From Cristatella mucedo (taxonomy: Eukaryota > Bryozoa > Phylactolaemata > Cristatellidae): DNA of 64,000 nt. Both the position numbers and the translations under genes were made by a program. The stretch spans positions 382,001 through 446,000 of the forward strand of contig WPIO01000023.1 of NCBI GenBank assembly GCA_009760855.2, given 5' to 3'. This document shows positions 63,869-64,000 of the stretch, piece by piece (positions within the stretch are counted from its first letter, which is position 1; each line of letters starts with the position of its first letter). The notes under the pieces are model-generated. The model had not been told where the DNA came from and did no database searches. It was given only the letters and a program-made list of their open reading frames with translations.

Positions 63869-64000
63869 AACGACATCTACTCTCCAACTGCCGACTATGG
63901 CACATCTTTTTCAGCGGTCCTGAACTTCTACTTCTATGCTACTCACTACCTCAACTGCTCTCCTAACTCTGCTATGCTTCCCACTTTCTCTTTGTTGCGT
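63868..64000 (+). mobile_element. LINE B fragment running off the window
   Basis: It is near-identical to 730-860 (ACTCTCCAACTGCCGACTAT, CAGCGGTCCTGAACTTCTAC, TTTGTTGCGT). Confidence 0.88.

Noticed and set aside
1-64000. Operons, CRISPR arrays, prophage or bacterial elements
   Set aside because: All supported genes are spliced eukaryotic genes, and the repeats are LINE, SINE, Tc1 and microsatellites.

Overview
The window is nuclear DNA from an intron-rich animal, most likely an invertebrate. It carries two conserved single-copy genes on the + strand, each cut into many short exons with GT-AG introns. The intron space is packed with decayed LINE, SINE, Tc1/mariner and MITE-like copies. I see no operons, bacterial elements, CRISPR arrays, rRNA or intact tRNA genes. 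The repeats show an animal genome but not the phylum.

Region 1 (1 to about 30.9 kb) is MSH2, the mismatch-recognition ATPase subunit of MutS-alpha and MutS-beta. I traced 23 consecutive exons (22 to 30711) whose phases all agree, giving 857 residues from about human residue 41 to a TGA stop. An AATAAA poly(A) signal follows at 30869. The exons for roughly the first 40 residues lie before the window. The Walker A, Walker B and Fxx-HFHEL regions are intact.

Region 2 (about 30.9 to 33.6 kb) is the spacer between the genes. It holds LINE and SINE tails and a purine (GA)n tract.

Region 3 (about 33.6 kb to beyond the right edge) is a PP6 regulatory subunit gene (PPP6R, SAPS family). A CpG-rich block ending in a splice donor at 34083/34084 is the likely promoter and noncoding first exon. 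The ATG is at 34635, and 16 coding exons run to 62358, giving about 584 residues of SAPS domain. The acidic C-terminal tail is not in the window. MSH2 and PPP6R are tandem neighbours but have no known joint function.

The repeat landscape has several parts. LINE A is L2/CR1-like with a (TAA/ATT)n 3' end; two copies keep reverse transcriptase sequence on the minus strand. LINE B has an (ATTAC)n 3' end. SINE-1 and SINE-2 have tRNA-like heads with A and B boxes, and the SINE-2 tail matches the LINE A 3' end. There are at least five Tc1-like relics, and a MITE-like nest of inverted repeats lies in MSH2 intron 2. The most striking observations are LINE copies ending within about 10 to 30 bases of three exon acceptors, a Gly replacing the catalytic Glu in three separate Tc1 relics, a tandem 4-nt-spaced splice donor in MSH2, and a 32-bp palindrome in a PPP6R intron.
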